From IMG/VR virus record IMGVR_UViG_3300020472_000048, positions 1 to 48,118 of that record: a stretch of DNA of 48,118 bases; one strand, written 5' to 3'. Positions 1 through 5,268 of the stretch are shown here, piece after piece (position 1 is the stretch's first letter; every line of letters begins with the position of its first letter). The notes beneath the pieces are model-generated. The model was given only the letters and a program-made list of their open reading frames with translations. It was not told where the DNA came from and searched no databases. Made by a program: the position numbers and the translations under genes. The stretch is from a virus.

Positions 1-1
1 T

Positions 2-136
2 CACCTAACCAACGATGAAGTCTATCACATGGTTAAACTCTATGACCACTTGAGAGACATTGATATGATTGATGACTTACATCTTAGAGTCCAAACATCA
101 TTTGAGAAGATCCAAGAGCAAGAGGTAACAGCATGA
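2..136 (+). CDS. hypothetical protein, C-terminal part (left end cut)
   Basis: An open frame enters from the left edge and ends at TGA 134-136, giving 44 visible residues that finish in EQEVTA. The visible part is polar and acidic, rich in D, H and L, and probably helical. Its stop overlaps the next start in an ATGA arrangement at 133-136, the usual sign of translational coupling in T4-like early operons. No family is recognised and the N-terminus lies outside the window. Confidence 0.6.
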   Translation, partial: HLTNDEVYHMVKLYDHLRDIDMIDDLHLRVQTSFEKIQEQEVTA

Positions 137-441
137 CTTACTTACAAGACCAATACAACGAAATGCATCCAAAACCAAAGTCAAGGTATGAACAGTTTCA
201 AGAGTGGTTAAGTGAGTGTCCGACTCAGATTGAGGACTATCAGGACAATGGAGATCATGCGATTGTTCGATTTGATATGCCATTAGATGATGAGGCAGAA
301 GAGGTAGAGCAATGTATTGTGGATACTAATGGTGACTATGCTGAGTGTGTTGATCGTATGGTAGAAACCATGAAGTCTCCAGTAGAACTTGAAAATGTGA
401 CTGATGCGTGGTATGATAAGGAGGGTAATTTAATTCCATGA
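133..441 (+). CDS. hypothetical acidic protein, 102 aa
   Basis: It starts at the ATG that overlaps the previous stop (ATGA) and ends at TGA 439-441, which overlaps the next start. The 102 residues are strongly acidic (runs such as LDDEAEEVEQ) with no membrane segment or signal peptide. Coupled overlaps on both sides place it in the early small-gene operon. The family is not recognised. Very acidic small early phage proteins often bind host proteins, but nothing here identifies a target. Confidence 0.75.
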   Translation: MTYLQDQYNEMHPKPKSRYEQFQEWLSECPTQIEDYQDNGDHAIVRFDMPLDDEAEEVEQCIVDTNGDYAECVDRMVETMKSPVELENVTDAWYDKEGNLIP

Positions 442-626
442 TGAAATTTACTGAAGATCAAAGAAACCTAATCATTTGGTGCTTAGAGCAAATGTGGTTA
501 GACTTTAATCCACAAGAGGAACAGGATGCCCACAATATCATTGAGATGGTATCCAAAATGACTGAGGTTGTGCCAGTTAAAGAAGTGTCCCATGTTCATA
601 GACGTAGCGACTTAGATTCGTTATAA
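438..626 (+). CDS. hypothetical protein, 62 aa
   Basis: There are two adjacent ATG candidates, 438 (overlapping the upstream TGA) and 441. The first is listed, and the difference is one Met. The product begins MMKFTEDQRNLIIWCLEQMW and looks like a short helical cytosolic protein. Its last codons and stop overlap the -10 box of the promoter at 599-627, so the end of this gene doubles as regulatory DNA for the next one. Function unknown. Confidence 0.7.
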   Translation: MMKFTEDQRNLIIWCLEQMWLDFNPQEEQDAHNIIEMVSKMTEVVPVKEVSHVHRRSDLDSL

Positions 627-627
627 T
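599..627 (+). promoter_or_regulatory. sigma70-type promoter TAGACG-N17-TATAAT
   Basis: The -35 TAGACG (599-604) and -10 TATAAT (622-627) are separated by exactly 17 bp and overlap the 3' end of the 438-626 gene. The predicted start is near 634, upstream of the 652 gene. The TAGAC- form of the -35 recurs in the cassettes at 1064, 5788 and 6201. Confidence 0.6.
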
Positions 628-651
628 AACAATGTAAGCAATTCAAACACC

Positions 652-840
652 ATGAACACAACTACAGGACTTACAGAAGATCAGTTGATGGATCTTAGTT
701 CATACATCACCTATCTTGTTACATCAGACGATGACATGCTTGTGGTTGACCATGAGATGTGTATTGATTACCTAGAGACACAGGACATTGACATCAATGA
801 TACTGTGATCGACCAAGTCCACAATTTACTGTTCCCATAA
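652..840 (+). CDS. hypothetical protein, 62 aa
   Basis: ATG start behind the leader AAGCAATTCAAACACC. An AAGCAATT leader also precedes the 1115 gene. The protein is acidic and includes the stretch LETQDIDINDTVIDQ. No family recognised. It is separated by 2 nt from the next gene, so the two are probably cotranscribed from the 599-627 promoter. Confidence 0.7.
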   Translation: MNTTTGLTEDQLMDLSSYITYLVTSDDDMLVVDHEMCIDYLETQDIDINDTVIDQVHNLLFP

Positions 841-842
841 CA

Positions 843-1043
843 ATGACTTATACTGACATTGAAACAATCTTCACTGAACTTAAGACTAAGTACCTTGCTG
901 AAGAGAAAAAGCATGAAATGGATCAAAACATCATGGGTACTCACATGAATGATCTTGATGAAGTGCTTGAGATTCTACATGGTATTGTAGACTATTCTCC
1001 TACAGATGAGGAGATCAATTATAACTCTAACTGGTACAGTTAG
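843..1043 (+). CDS. hypothetical protein, 66 aa
   Basis: Begins 2 nt after the previous stop and ends at TAG 1041-1043, just before a strong terminator. The 66-residue product is acidic and probably helical (TDIETIFTELKTKYLAEEKK) and contains no Cys. It is the last gene of the first operon. Function not recognised. Confidence 0.7.
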   Translation: MTYTDIETIFTELKTKYLAEEKKHEMDQNIMGTHMNDLDEVLEILHGIVDYSPTDEEINYNSNWYS

Positions 1044-1056
1044 ACAACTGTCACAC

Positions 1057-1081
1057 AAGGGGGTAGACACCCCCTTTTTTT
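1057..1081 (+). terminator. rho-independent terminator
   Basis: GGGGG (1059-1063), loop TAGACA, CCCCC (1070-1074), then seven T. It closes the operon ending at 1043. The loop sequence is also the -35 box of the promoter below, so one element stops one transcript and starts the next. Confidence 0.85.
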
Positions 1082-1092
1082 ATGTGTATAAT
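1064..1092 (+). promoter_or_regulatory. promoter TAGACA-N17-TATAAT with -35 in the terminator loop
   Basis: -35 TAGACA (1064-1069) is exactly the terminator loop. -10 TATAAT (1087-1092) follows the T-run with a 17-bp spacer. It drives the gene at 1115. The preceding AACTGTCACAC (1046-1056) matches the block upstream of the 5788-5816 promoter, so the two are related copies. Confidence 0.75.
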
Positions 1093-1114
1093 AAACACAT
1101 AAGCAATTTTCCCC

Positions 1115-1408
1115 ATGAACACTTACTATCTAAACGGTTTCCCTGTATCTTCTCCAAAAGTTATGACAACACTACTTGAAGAATTCATTGATTATGTTTA
1201 TTCATTCTACAATGTAGTAGATGGTCTTTATCCTGTATATGGATGCACCAAGAATAAGATCAAGTTAGCAACTTATGAGTATCTTGGTCAATGTGCTGGA
1301 GATAATCATTGGGAGTGGGGTGATGGTGATAGTGTTGATCGTGAGCATGTAAGAGACATCATGTTTGAAATGTTCCCTTCAATCTCTTATGCCAAAACTA
1401 ACTCTTAA
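1115..1408 (+). CDS. hypothetical protein, 97 aa
   Basis: ATG start about 20 nt downstream of the -10 at 1087-1092. The 97-residue product is rich in aromatic residues (YYLNGFPV, FIDYVYSFYNVV, HWEWGDGDSVDREHV) and looks globular, with no membrane segment. The 3' end overlaps the next gene by 20 nt in another frame. I do not recognise the family. Confidence 0.7.
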   Translation: MNTYYLNGFPVSSPKVMTTLLEEFIDYVYSFYNVVDGLYPVYGCTKNKIKLATYEYLGQCAGDNHWEWGDGDSVDREHVRDIMFEMFPSISYAKTNS

Positions 1409-1616
1409 AATTGATACATGGGGACGGGTTATCGGATCTGTCCTCATTGTTACATCATACTTTGTTGTCCTTCACATTTCTGCCAGAATAGGGGCAATGA
1501 TGTACCTAGCATCAAATCTAATATCCATACCCTATTTTGTACGGACAAAGGGATGGGACGTGGTGGTCATGATGACATTTCTTATCATTATATCACTCAG
1601 TAAGATCTTTAGTTGA
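1389..1616 (+). CDS. small integral membrane protein, 75 aa
   Basis: The start chosen is ATG 1389 (MPKLTLKIDTW), because the longer in-frame start at 1365 lies deeper inside the preceding gene. The protein has three hydrophobic segments, at about residues 11-28, 31-46 and 54-73, with little else. It resembles small three-helix membrane proteins I remember from cyanophages, which have no assigned function. Inner-membrane location is inferred. The stop overlaps the -35 of the promoter at 1613. Confidence 0.75.
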   Translation: MPKLTLKIDTWGRVIGSVLIVTSYFVVLHISARIGAMMYLASNLISIPYFVRTKGWDVVVMMTFLIIISLSKIFS

Positions 1617-1641
1617 CATATCGTAACATTTCCTGTATAAT
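1613..1641 (+). promoter_or_regulatory. consensus sigma70 promoter TTGACA-N17-TATAAT
   Basis: Both hexamers match the E. coli sigma70 consensus perfectly: TTGACA 1613-1618 and TATAAT 1636-1641, with a 17-bp spacer. It drives the cluster beginning at 1685. Such promoters in T4-like phages are recognised by unmodified host RNA polymerase (early class). Confidence 0.9.
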
Positions 1642-1642
1642 G

Positions 1643-1650
1643 TATAAATA
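1643..1650 (+). promoter_or_regulatory. T4-type late promoter motif TATAAATA
   Basis: An exact TATAAATA lies one base downstream of the early -10 at 1636-1641. In T4, this octamer is the -10 recognised by the gp55 late sigma factor. In AT-rich DNA chance matches occur, so dual early and late use is possible but not proven. Confidence 0.4.
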
Positions 1651-1684
1651 CTAACTAACTGTTCTTAAAAGGGGGTCACTTGCC

Positions 1685-1903
1685 ATGAAAACCATTACAT
1701 TAGAGAACGCAGAATTCGATCTGCTTACAAATTTATTAGTAGATCATTTAGAAGAAATTAGTGAGGATGAATTTTTTCATTCATCGTCACATGATGAATG
1801 TGTCAATAACATGGAAGTGACTAAGAATACAATACGCTCAATGCATTGTGCGTTAGAAGATGAGATTACATATACTGAACAGGACGCAGGTTGTACCTGC
1901 TAA
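1685..1903 (+). CDS. hypothetical acidic protein, 72 aa
   Basis: ATG start preceded by AAGGGGGTCACTTGCC, whose purine-rich block could serve as a ribosome binding site. The product is acidic (HLEEISEDEFF) and ends in DAGCTC with two closely spaced Cys. The stop TAA overlaps the next ATG (TAATG at 1901-1905), indicating coupling. First gene after the consensus promoter. Function unknown. Confidence 0.75.
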   Translation: MKTITLENAEFDLLTNLLVDHLEEISEDEFFHSSSHDECVNNMEVTKNTIRSMHCALEDEITYTEQDAGCTC

Positions 1904-2088
1904 TGAGTGATGCTGAGATAGATCAATTCATTATAGCATTTAAGTCTTTCATGGATCATGCGTCTGTGGAGGAACTTAACTATTTGCAACGTGAATCAAG
2001 AAGAAAGTACAATTTAGCATATCACACCTATATGGCACATGAATTAGGTGTGACAATGGATTATTATATGAGTGAGTTTAATGTATGA
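1903..2088 (+). CDS. hypothetical protein, 61 aa
   Basis: The start is ATG 1903 in the TAATG overlap. A TTG four codons upstream is less likely. The product is helical, with acidic and basic patches (DQFIIAFKSFMDHASVEELN) and many Tyr near the C-terminus. The stop overlaps the next start (ATGA at 2085-2088). No recognised family. Confidence 0.7.
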   Translation: MSDAEIDQFIIAFKSFMDHASVEELNYLQRESRRKYNLAYHTYMAHELGVTMDYYMSEFNV

Positions 2089-2264
2089 AAATGAATGAAC
2101 AGACCAAGTTAGTTTTTGCTATTGAACATATACTACACTTACAAGATTTAATAGAAGATAATAAGGAAGAGAAATATCTGTCAACGCATTTATTAGCATT
2201 TAAGGTAGAAGTAGAGAATCAACTACATGAGTTGAAAACTAAAAAGAAACGTGTTATAATGTAA
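2085..2264 (+). CDS. hypothetical helical protein, 59 aa
   Basis: A 59-codon frame starts at ATG 2085, overlapping the previous stop by ATGA, and ends at TAA 2262-2264. The product begins MKMNEQTKLVFAIEHIL, is predicted almost entirely helical with alternating charge, and ends in a basic tail (KTKKKRVIM). Coupling on its left side and codon use like its neighbours support it as real. Its 3' end holds the promoter for the next gene. Confidence 0.65.
   Translation: MKMNEQTKLVFAIEHILHLQDLIEDNKEEKYLSTHLLAFKVEVENQLHELKTKKKRVIM
2232..2260 (+). promoter_or_regulatory. promoter TTGAAA-N17-TATAAT
   Basis: -35 TTGAAA (2232-2237) and -10 TATAAT (2255-2260) with a 17-bp spacer, inside the last codons of the 2085-2264 gene. 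The predicted start is near 2267, ahead of the GTG-started gene at 2284. Confidence 0.6.
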
Positions 2265-2283
2265 TCAATTCACTTATGAAGAA

Positions 2284-2517
2284 GTGGCAAAAACATTATA
2301 CATAGTGGACTATTGGATTCCATTTCCTCAATCAGAATATGGTGGAGTAGTGAATGTCATTGCTGAAGATGATTCTGAAGCATTTGAACTACTTGCCAAT
2401 GAGGAACAATTCAATGAAGATTATGTTGACCTTATCATGCCTAACGTGATTAAGGCAACAAAATTAAATCTATCTGATGAATATGAGTCAGGTATCATAG
2501 ACGCATTTATTACTTAA
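2284..2517 (+). CDS. conserved cyanophage-type hypothetical protein, 77 aa
   Basis: The only sensible start is GTG 2284, since the nearby ATG at 2276 opens a nine-codon frame. The product begins MAKTLYIVDYWIPFPQSEYG and continues with an acidic region (IAEDDSEAFELLANEEQF). This N-terminal pattern is familiar from small proteins of T4-like cyanophages, but I know of no function. It has its own promoter at 2232-2260. It looks cytosolic and globular. Confidence 0.75.
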   Translation: MAKTLYIVDYWIPFPQSEYGGVVNVIAEDDSEAFELLANEEQFNEDYVDLIMPNVIKATKLNLSDEYESGIIDAFIT

Positions 2518-2521
2518 GGTT

Positions 2522-2689
2522 ATGGCAGAAAAACTATGGAGAGTAGAGCAACAATCTACTATGGGATGGGCATTGATTGATGAACGTGCCGTCCATCTAA
2601 CAAAAAAGCAAGCAACGATAGTATTAGAGAACGCAATGGCAGAAGGTATTAAACCGTCTGATCTTAGGGCAGTTCCAGATAAACTATAA
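2522..2689 (+). CDS. hypothetical protein, 55 aa
   Basis: ATG 2522 to TAA 2687-2689, which overlaps the next ATG (TAATGG). The product begins MAEKLWRVEQQSTMGWALID and ends PSDLRAVPDKL. It has an N-terminal beta-like segment followed by a helix containing TKKQATIVLENAM. Short proteins of this appearance recur in cyanophage early regions. Function unknown. Confidence 0.65.
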   Translation: MAEKLWRVEQQSTMGWALIDERAVHLTKKQATIVLENAMAEGIKPSDLRAVPDKL

Positions 2690-3219
2690 TGGGGTTATTC
2701 AATCCTTATAAGGGATTTGATATTATTGAGGTACAAAAGACACTTCCAATTTTTACCACGATCCCTAGAGACGCACCTAATATTCTACCATTAATTAAAC
2801 AATATCGTCAAGAAAATAGTGACAGTATTGAAACTAATGTAGTATGTAATTGGCGGTCAGATTGGATGGTTCAAACTGATGAGCGTTTCAATGAGTTTAA
2901 TGAGTGGATATTAAATGCCTGTAGTTTCGTATGTCAATATCATTTGAATACTCAGGTTACATTTAGTATTGCGAATATGTGGTTAATGATGTATGAGTCG
3001 GGTGACTATGCGATACCGCACGATCATTTCCCATATTGCTTAAGTGTTATATATTATGTTGATTGTGATGAGGATGCCGCCCCTACTACATTTGAGAATA
3101 GCATAGAGATACAACCTGAAGTTAATAAGTTGGTTATATTTCCTTCACAGTTATGCCATGAGGTAAAACAAACTGAAGGACGAAGAGTCACAGTATCCAT
3201 GAATTTAAATCAGTATTAA
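2689..3219 (+). CDS. 2OG-Fe(II) oxygenase-like protein, 176 aa
   Basis: The second half has the double-stranded beta-helix pattern of 2-oxoglutarate/Fe(II) dioxygenases. The motif AIPHDHFPYCLSVIYYV places H111-D112-H113 at the first metal-binding strand. It is followed by KLVIFPSQLCHEV with H157 as the distal His, and then R165/R166, which would bind 2-oxoglutarate. Family members hydroxylate proteins, nucleic acids or small molecules; the substrate here is unknown. It is one of three such enzymes in the window, with 7999 and 9609. The start overlaps the previous stop (TAATG). The fold call is good; the exact ligand assignment is uncertain because the motif is HDH rather than a clean HxD. Confidence 0.75.
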   Translation: MGLFNPYKGFDIIEVQKTLPIFTTIPRDAPNILPLIKQYRQENSDSIETNVVCNWRSDWMVQTDERFNEFNEWILNACSFVCQYHLNTQVTFSIANMWLMMYESGDYAIPHDHFPYCLSVIYYVDCDEDAAPTTFENSIEIQPEVNKLVIFPSQLCHEVKQTEGRRVTVSMNLNQY

Positions 3220-3221
3220 CA

Positions 3222-3593
3222 ATGTATGAACCACAAGTCGATGATTATGTCAAGTGGACTAACAAGTTAGGACAAGTCCATGAAGGGTGGGTATATTTTA
3301 AGGGTGATCCAGTAAACAATGCTTTAAGACGTAAACAGGGATGGAATGAAGTATCTCAGTATATTACAATAGAAATACACAGTTACCCTAAACCCGACAA
3401 TGTTTATTCGTCTGGCAAGTTTCACAGACATAGAAACGTACATTGTTTATTATTATGTAATAGAGAGTGTTGGGGGGAATTAGAATATATCAAGAATAGG
3501 AGAGACACTTACGAGGGGTGCAACGCTGCAACGCCCGATTCTAACACCTATGGATATAAAAGTCAAGAGGGACGGTATTCCGACATACAATGA
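3222..3593 (+). CDS. conserved phage hypothetical protein, 123 aa
   Basis: ATG start 2 nt after the oxygenase stop. The product begins MYEPQVDDYVKWTNKLGQVH and contains EGWVYFKGDPV and HRNVHCLLLCNRECWGELEY. The beta-rich start suggests a small SH3-like or OB-like barrel, but that is only an impression. Four Cys and several His (FHRHRNVHCLLLC) could bind metal. Similar proteins appear in cyanophages without known function. Probably cotranscribed with 2689. Confidence 0.7.
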   Translation: MYEPQVDDYVKWTNKLGQVHEGWVYFKGDPVNNALRRKQGWNEVSQYITIEIHSYPKPDNVYSSGKFHRHRNVHCLLLCNRECWGELEYIKNRRDTYEGCNAATPDSNTYGYKSQEGRYSDIQ

Positions 3594-3596
3594 GGT

Positions 3597-3604
3597 AATA
3601 AATA
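3597..3604 (+). promoter_or_regulatory. late-promoter-like motif AATAAATA
   Basis: Matches the NATAAATA late motif and lies just after the 3593 stop, 24 nt upstream of the small gene at 3628. It could make the following genes (3628, 3735, 3922) late-expressed. The match is weak evidence on its own in AT-rich DNA. Confidence 0.35.
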
Positions 3605-3627
3605 ATACTGTAAACATTTGTTAAGCA

Positions 3628-3735
3628 ATGGACTGGATAGTAACATTTAAGATGGTGGCAATGATACTGAGTGGGGTATCAGCGTTTAGTGTCCTATGGT
3701 TGACAATGATGATGTATATGGTAGAGGAAGAATAG
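3628..3735 (+). CDS. single-span membrane peptide, 35 aa
   Basis: ATG 3628 to TAG 3733-3735. The product is a short protein beginning MDWIVTFKMVAMILSGVSA, with one continuous hydrophobic stretch (about residues 8-31) and an acidic tail (VEEE). This is the layout of small phage membrane peptides. The leader TTAAGCA resembles the AAGCAATT leaders of other genes here. The stop overlaps a GTG that can start the next gene (TAGTG). Support is moderate because of its small size. Confidence 0.55.
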   Translation: MDWIVTFKMVAMILSGVSAFSVLWLTMMMYMVEEE

Positions 3736-3902
3736 TGCCGAGTAAAGAGTATAAGAAGTGGTTACTTGAACAGAGTAAGAAAATACTGAAAGCGAAATAC
3801 CCAGATGGTGAGCATATAGATGAGTGTAGCAAAGAATGGGTTGAGAAACAAGTGACTACACAGGGGATTGTAAAATATTATTCAGCGTATTTCACTACAT
3901 AA
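3735..3902 (+). CDS. hypothetical basic protein, 55 aa
   Basis: Two starts are possible: GTG 3735, in a TAGTG overlap with the preceding 35-aa gene, or ATG 3696, which would overlap that gene by 40 nt. GTG 3735 is preferred because it leaves the upstream frame intact. The product then begins MPSKEYKKWLLEQSKKILKA, a basic amphipathic helix, followed by YPDGEHIDE and a C-terminal KYYSAYFTT. No family recognised. Confidence 0.6.
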   Translation: MPSKEYKKWLLEQSKKILKAKYPDGEHIDECSKEWVEKQVTTQGIVKYYSAYFTT

Positions 3903-3921
3903 TATATCATAGAGAGTAACA

Positions 3922-4344
3922 ATGGGAATTACTACAAGTTGGTCAATTAATAATCTACATGTATTCAAAGCAAGTGGATATGTAGAAGAGATACATTGGA
4001 ACTGTGCTTGTGTTGAGTGGGAGGATATAGAGGTAGTTGGTAATGATACTACACAGGCAGGAATCACGACAGGATTTGTAGGAATTGGTAGTACAAAAAC
4101 AACTCAGAGATTTATTAAAGGGCGACGTGTTGCGAGTGGTAGATTAGAACTCGGAGGTAGTGGAGCATCACCTGATATTGCTTATAATGACCTTACTGAA
4201 GATACAGTTGTAGGATGGGTCAAAACAGGGTTGGGAACTACACAAGTGGCACGAATTCAGAATGATTTAAACCCTAATCCAGTCGTTACAAGCATAGAGA
4301 GTATTAAAGAGATAAGACAGGGTGATGCCTTGCCTTGGACTTAG
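3922..4344 (+). CDS. conserved phage protein, possibly virion-associated, 140 aa
   Basis: ATG start 19 nt after the previous stop. The N-terminus MGITTSWSINNLHVF is beta-like. The middle contains FVGIGSTKTTQRF, the VGIGST signature shared with the tail proteins encoded at 12643. The C-terminal part has YNDLTEDTVVGWVKTGLGTT and ends near GDALPWT. The LTExxVxxWVKxxLG...PW pattern matches a family of small uncharacterised phage proteins I recall as DUF7936. The VGIGST stretch hints at a structural role, but its place in the early region argues for caution. Confidence 0.65.
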   Translation: MGITTSWSINNLHVFKASGYVEEIHWNCACVEWEDIEVVGNDTTQAGITTGFVGIGSTKTTQRFIKGRRVASGRLELGGSGASPDIAYNDLTEDTVVGWVKTGLGTTQVARIQNDLNPNPVVTSIESIKEIRQGDALPWT

Positions 4345-4581
4345 TGTTTTGGTATAAGTTGATACAGAATATAATAAAAATAAGGTTTTAAATACCTTTA
4401 TAAATATAAAACTGTTTTTTATAAGGATACTATCCTTGAGTATCTTTGTGTACCTTTATAGGGTGTAAATGCCTCATAAATGGGTTGAGGTCTTGTGGAC
4501 TAAGCGAGCGTACCATGAGGAGCGAGATCTGTCAAGTCACAGGGCGAATTTTCGTGAAATCCTCATATACTGTGTTCGAGA
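4345..4581 (+). other. 237-nt gene-free stretch at the left edge of the accessory island
   Basis: No credible gene. It begins AT-rich, then becomes more G+C-rich at about 4480, marking the island boundary. Visible items are: AAGGT...ACCTT (4382-4398), a weak hairpin; a late-like TATAAATA at 4399-4406; a palindrome AAGGATACTATCCTT (4423-4437) without a T-run; and from 4564 the first copy of the CATATACTGTGTTCGAGA repeat. GAGATCTG occurs twice, near 4525 and 4595. No attachment-site-like repeat linking the two island ends was found by eye. Confidence 0.5.
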
Positions 4582-4720
4582 TTGACAGTGCCTTCGAGAT
4601 CTGCTATACTGTGTATGTTACATAGAAATCTCGACGAGATTATGGACTTAAGCGAACAGTATTACGACACATATACTGTGTTCGAGAATACAGCGTCATA
4701 CAGTACATATACTGTGTATG
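4564..4720 (+). repeat. partial duplication: CATATACTGTGTTCGAGA and TATACTGTGTATG units
   Basis: CATATACTGTGTTCGAGA occurs at 4564-4581 and again, identically, at 4670-4687. Each copy is followed by a second related unit ending in TATACTGTGTATG (4605-4617 and 4708-4720). The core TATACTGTGT is therefore present four times (4566, 4605, 4672, 4708). The first pair forms the promoter region, and the second pair lies inside the small gene. Confidence 0.85.
4582..4610 (+). promoter_or_regulatory. promoter TTGACA-N17-TATACT
   Basis: Perfect -35 TTGACA (4582-4587), 17-bp spacer and -10 TATACT (4605-4610). The predicted start is around 4617, immediately at or after the ATG at 4615. Translation would therefore be leaderless from 4615 or, more conventionally, begin at 4642. 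Confidence 0.8.
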
Positions 4721-4785
4721 ATGATGATGTGTACGCACGTCCAGATAATACTTATGAGGCACTTGCCAATAAGCATTATATGTGA
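4642..4785 (+). CDS. small Tyr/Asp-rich protein, 47 aa
   Basis: The start chosen is ATG 4642. ATG 4615 in the same frame would give 56 residues but sits only 4 nt after the -10 box, leaving no leader. The product begins MDLSEQYYDTYTVF, is rich in Tyr, Asp and Thr, and carries an internal repeat (TYTVFEN and TYTVYDD). That repeat comes from the duplication of the promoter-region sequence. Its last codons contain the -35 of the next promoter. It may be a small acidic early protein or simply a transcribed repeat. Confidence 0.5.
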   Translation: MDLSEQYYDTYTVFENTASYSTYTVYDDDVYARPDNTYEALANKHYM

Positions 4786-4791
4786 TATAAT
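4763..4791 (+). promoter_or_regulatory. promoter TTGCCA-N17-TATAAT
   Basis: -35 TTGCCA (4763-4768) is inside the 3' end of the small gene, and -10 TATAAT (4786-4791) directly follows its stop, with a 17-bp spacer. The predicted start is near 4798. No gene of useful size follows before the terminator at 4993, so the product is probably an RNA. Confidence 0.7.
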
Positions 4792-4797
4792 ATGCAC

Positions 4798-5020
4798 ATG
4801 TACGCACACATACATTATGGTGTGGTGGTGATGTGTGCCAGTGCATAAACTGTCACATGGGGAGTGACAGTTGGACAGGTGGCACTGTGCCAGTGAGATA
4901 AGTGGCACAGTCACACTTGACTTCTATTACAAATACAATTATCAGACTCCACCCCCATTATAGGAAGGATCAGGAATAAAACACCCTACCTTGTGCCACT
5001 TTGAGAACTGGCACTTTTTT
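4798..5020 (+). ncRNA. candidate structured non-coding RNA, about 220 nt
   Basis: The interval has a good promoter in front (4763-4791), a rho-independent terminator at its end (4993-5020) and no coding frame longer than about 18 codons. It contains strong hairpins: AACTGTCAC (4848-4856) with GTGACAGTT (4864-4872), and CTGTGCCA (4885-4892) with TGGCACAG (4903-4910). TGGCAC (4880-4885) can also pair with GTGCCA (4835-4840 or 4887-4892), giving alternative folds. No known RNA family is recognised. An 18-codon peptide (4792-4848, ending just before the first hairpin) could make this an attenuator-like leader instead. Function is unknown. Confidence 0.5.
4993..5020 (+). terminator. rho-independent terminator
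   Basis: GTGCCA (4993-4998), loop CTTTGAGAAC, TGGCAC (5009-5014), then six T (5015-5020). It is the one copy of the TTGTGCCA...TGGCAC dyad family with a T-run directly after the stem. It would end the transcript begun near 4798. Confidence 0.8.
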
Positions 5021-5021
5021 A

Positions 5022-5050
5022 TTGACTTTTGTTTTCTTATGGACTATAAT
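5022..5050 (+). promoter_or_regulatory. promoter TTGACT-N17-TATAAT
   Basis: TTGACT (5022-5027) overlaps the end of the terminator T-run region. TATAAT (5045-5050) follows after 17 bp. The predicted start is near 5057. There is no gene until 5269, leaving a leader of about 210 nt or a short RNA. Confidence 0.7.
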
Positions 5051-5160
5051 GAAGGTAGAACCTTTTTTTAAAAATAAAACATCGCAGGGGGCGTGGCGAA
5101 GATTTGTTCAGTAGAGCGACCCTGCTCCCTTCTTTGCTTGTTACACTTATTATAGTCCAT
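5039..5160. repeat. 122-bp element bounded by 12-bp inverted repeats containing -10 boxes
   Basis: ATGGACTATAAT (5039-5050) is repeated in perfect inverse orientation as ATTATAGTCCAT (5149-5160). Each arm contains a TATAAT pointing into the element, so two facing promoters are possible. Only the left one has a good -35 (TTGACT); the right one has at best TTGTTT at 16 bp. Inside are a T-run after AAGGTAGAACCTT and a GCAGGG (5084-5089)/CCCTGC (5120-5125) pair. There is no convincing gene inside. No flanking target duplication is visible, so a mobile element is not shown. Confidence 0.6.
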
Positions 5161-5182
5161 CCGAAGCATAAAACAACGCCCC

Positions 5183-5208
5183 TTGTGACACTTTTTAAAC
5201 TGGCACAA
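5183..5208. repeat. dyad repeat TTGTGACA-N10-TGGCACAA
   Basis: One of six dyads of consensus TTGTGMCA...TGKCACA in the island. The other copies are 4834-4857, 4991-5014, 5756-5779, 6584-6608 and 7177-7201. This one lies in the leader of the 5269 gene and has a CTTTTTAAAC centre identical to that of 6584-6608. The following GGCACACC (5211-5218) is also shared with 6617-6624. Confidence 0.75.
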
Positions 5209-5268
5209 CTGGCACACCAAACCTGACAACCTGCGGTTATAGTAAGTACATACAAATCAATCATTCAA

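Noticed and set aside
3696-3734. N-terminal extension of the 3735 gene from ATG 3696
   Set aside because: It would overlap the 35-codon membrane peptide by 40 nt, while GTG 3735 gives a neat TAGTG coupling. Not excluded.
4696-4914. His/Cys-rich minus-strand frames (68 and 72 codons)
   Set aside because: Composition reflects the TGTGTATG and dyad repeats. They oppose the candidate ncRNA and have no start signals.
5051-5070. AAGG-TAGAA-CCTT followed by seven T as a terminator
   Set aside because: The stem is only 4 bp and would lie within the first bases of the transcript from 5022-5050. Too weak to call.
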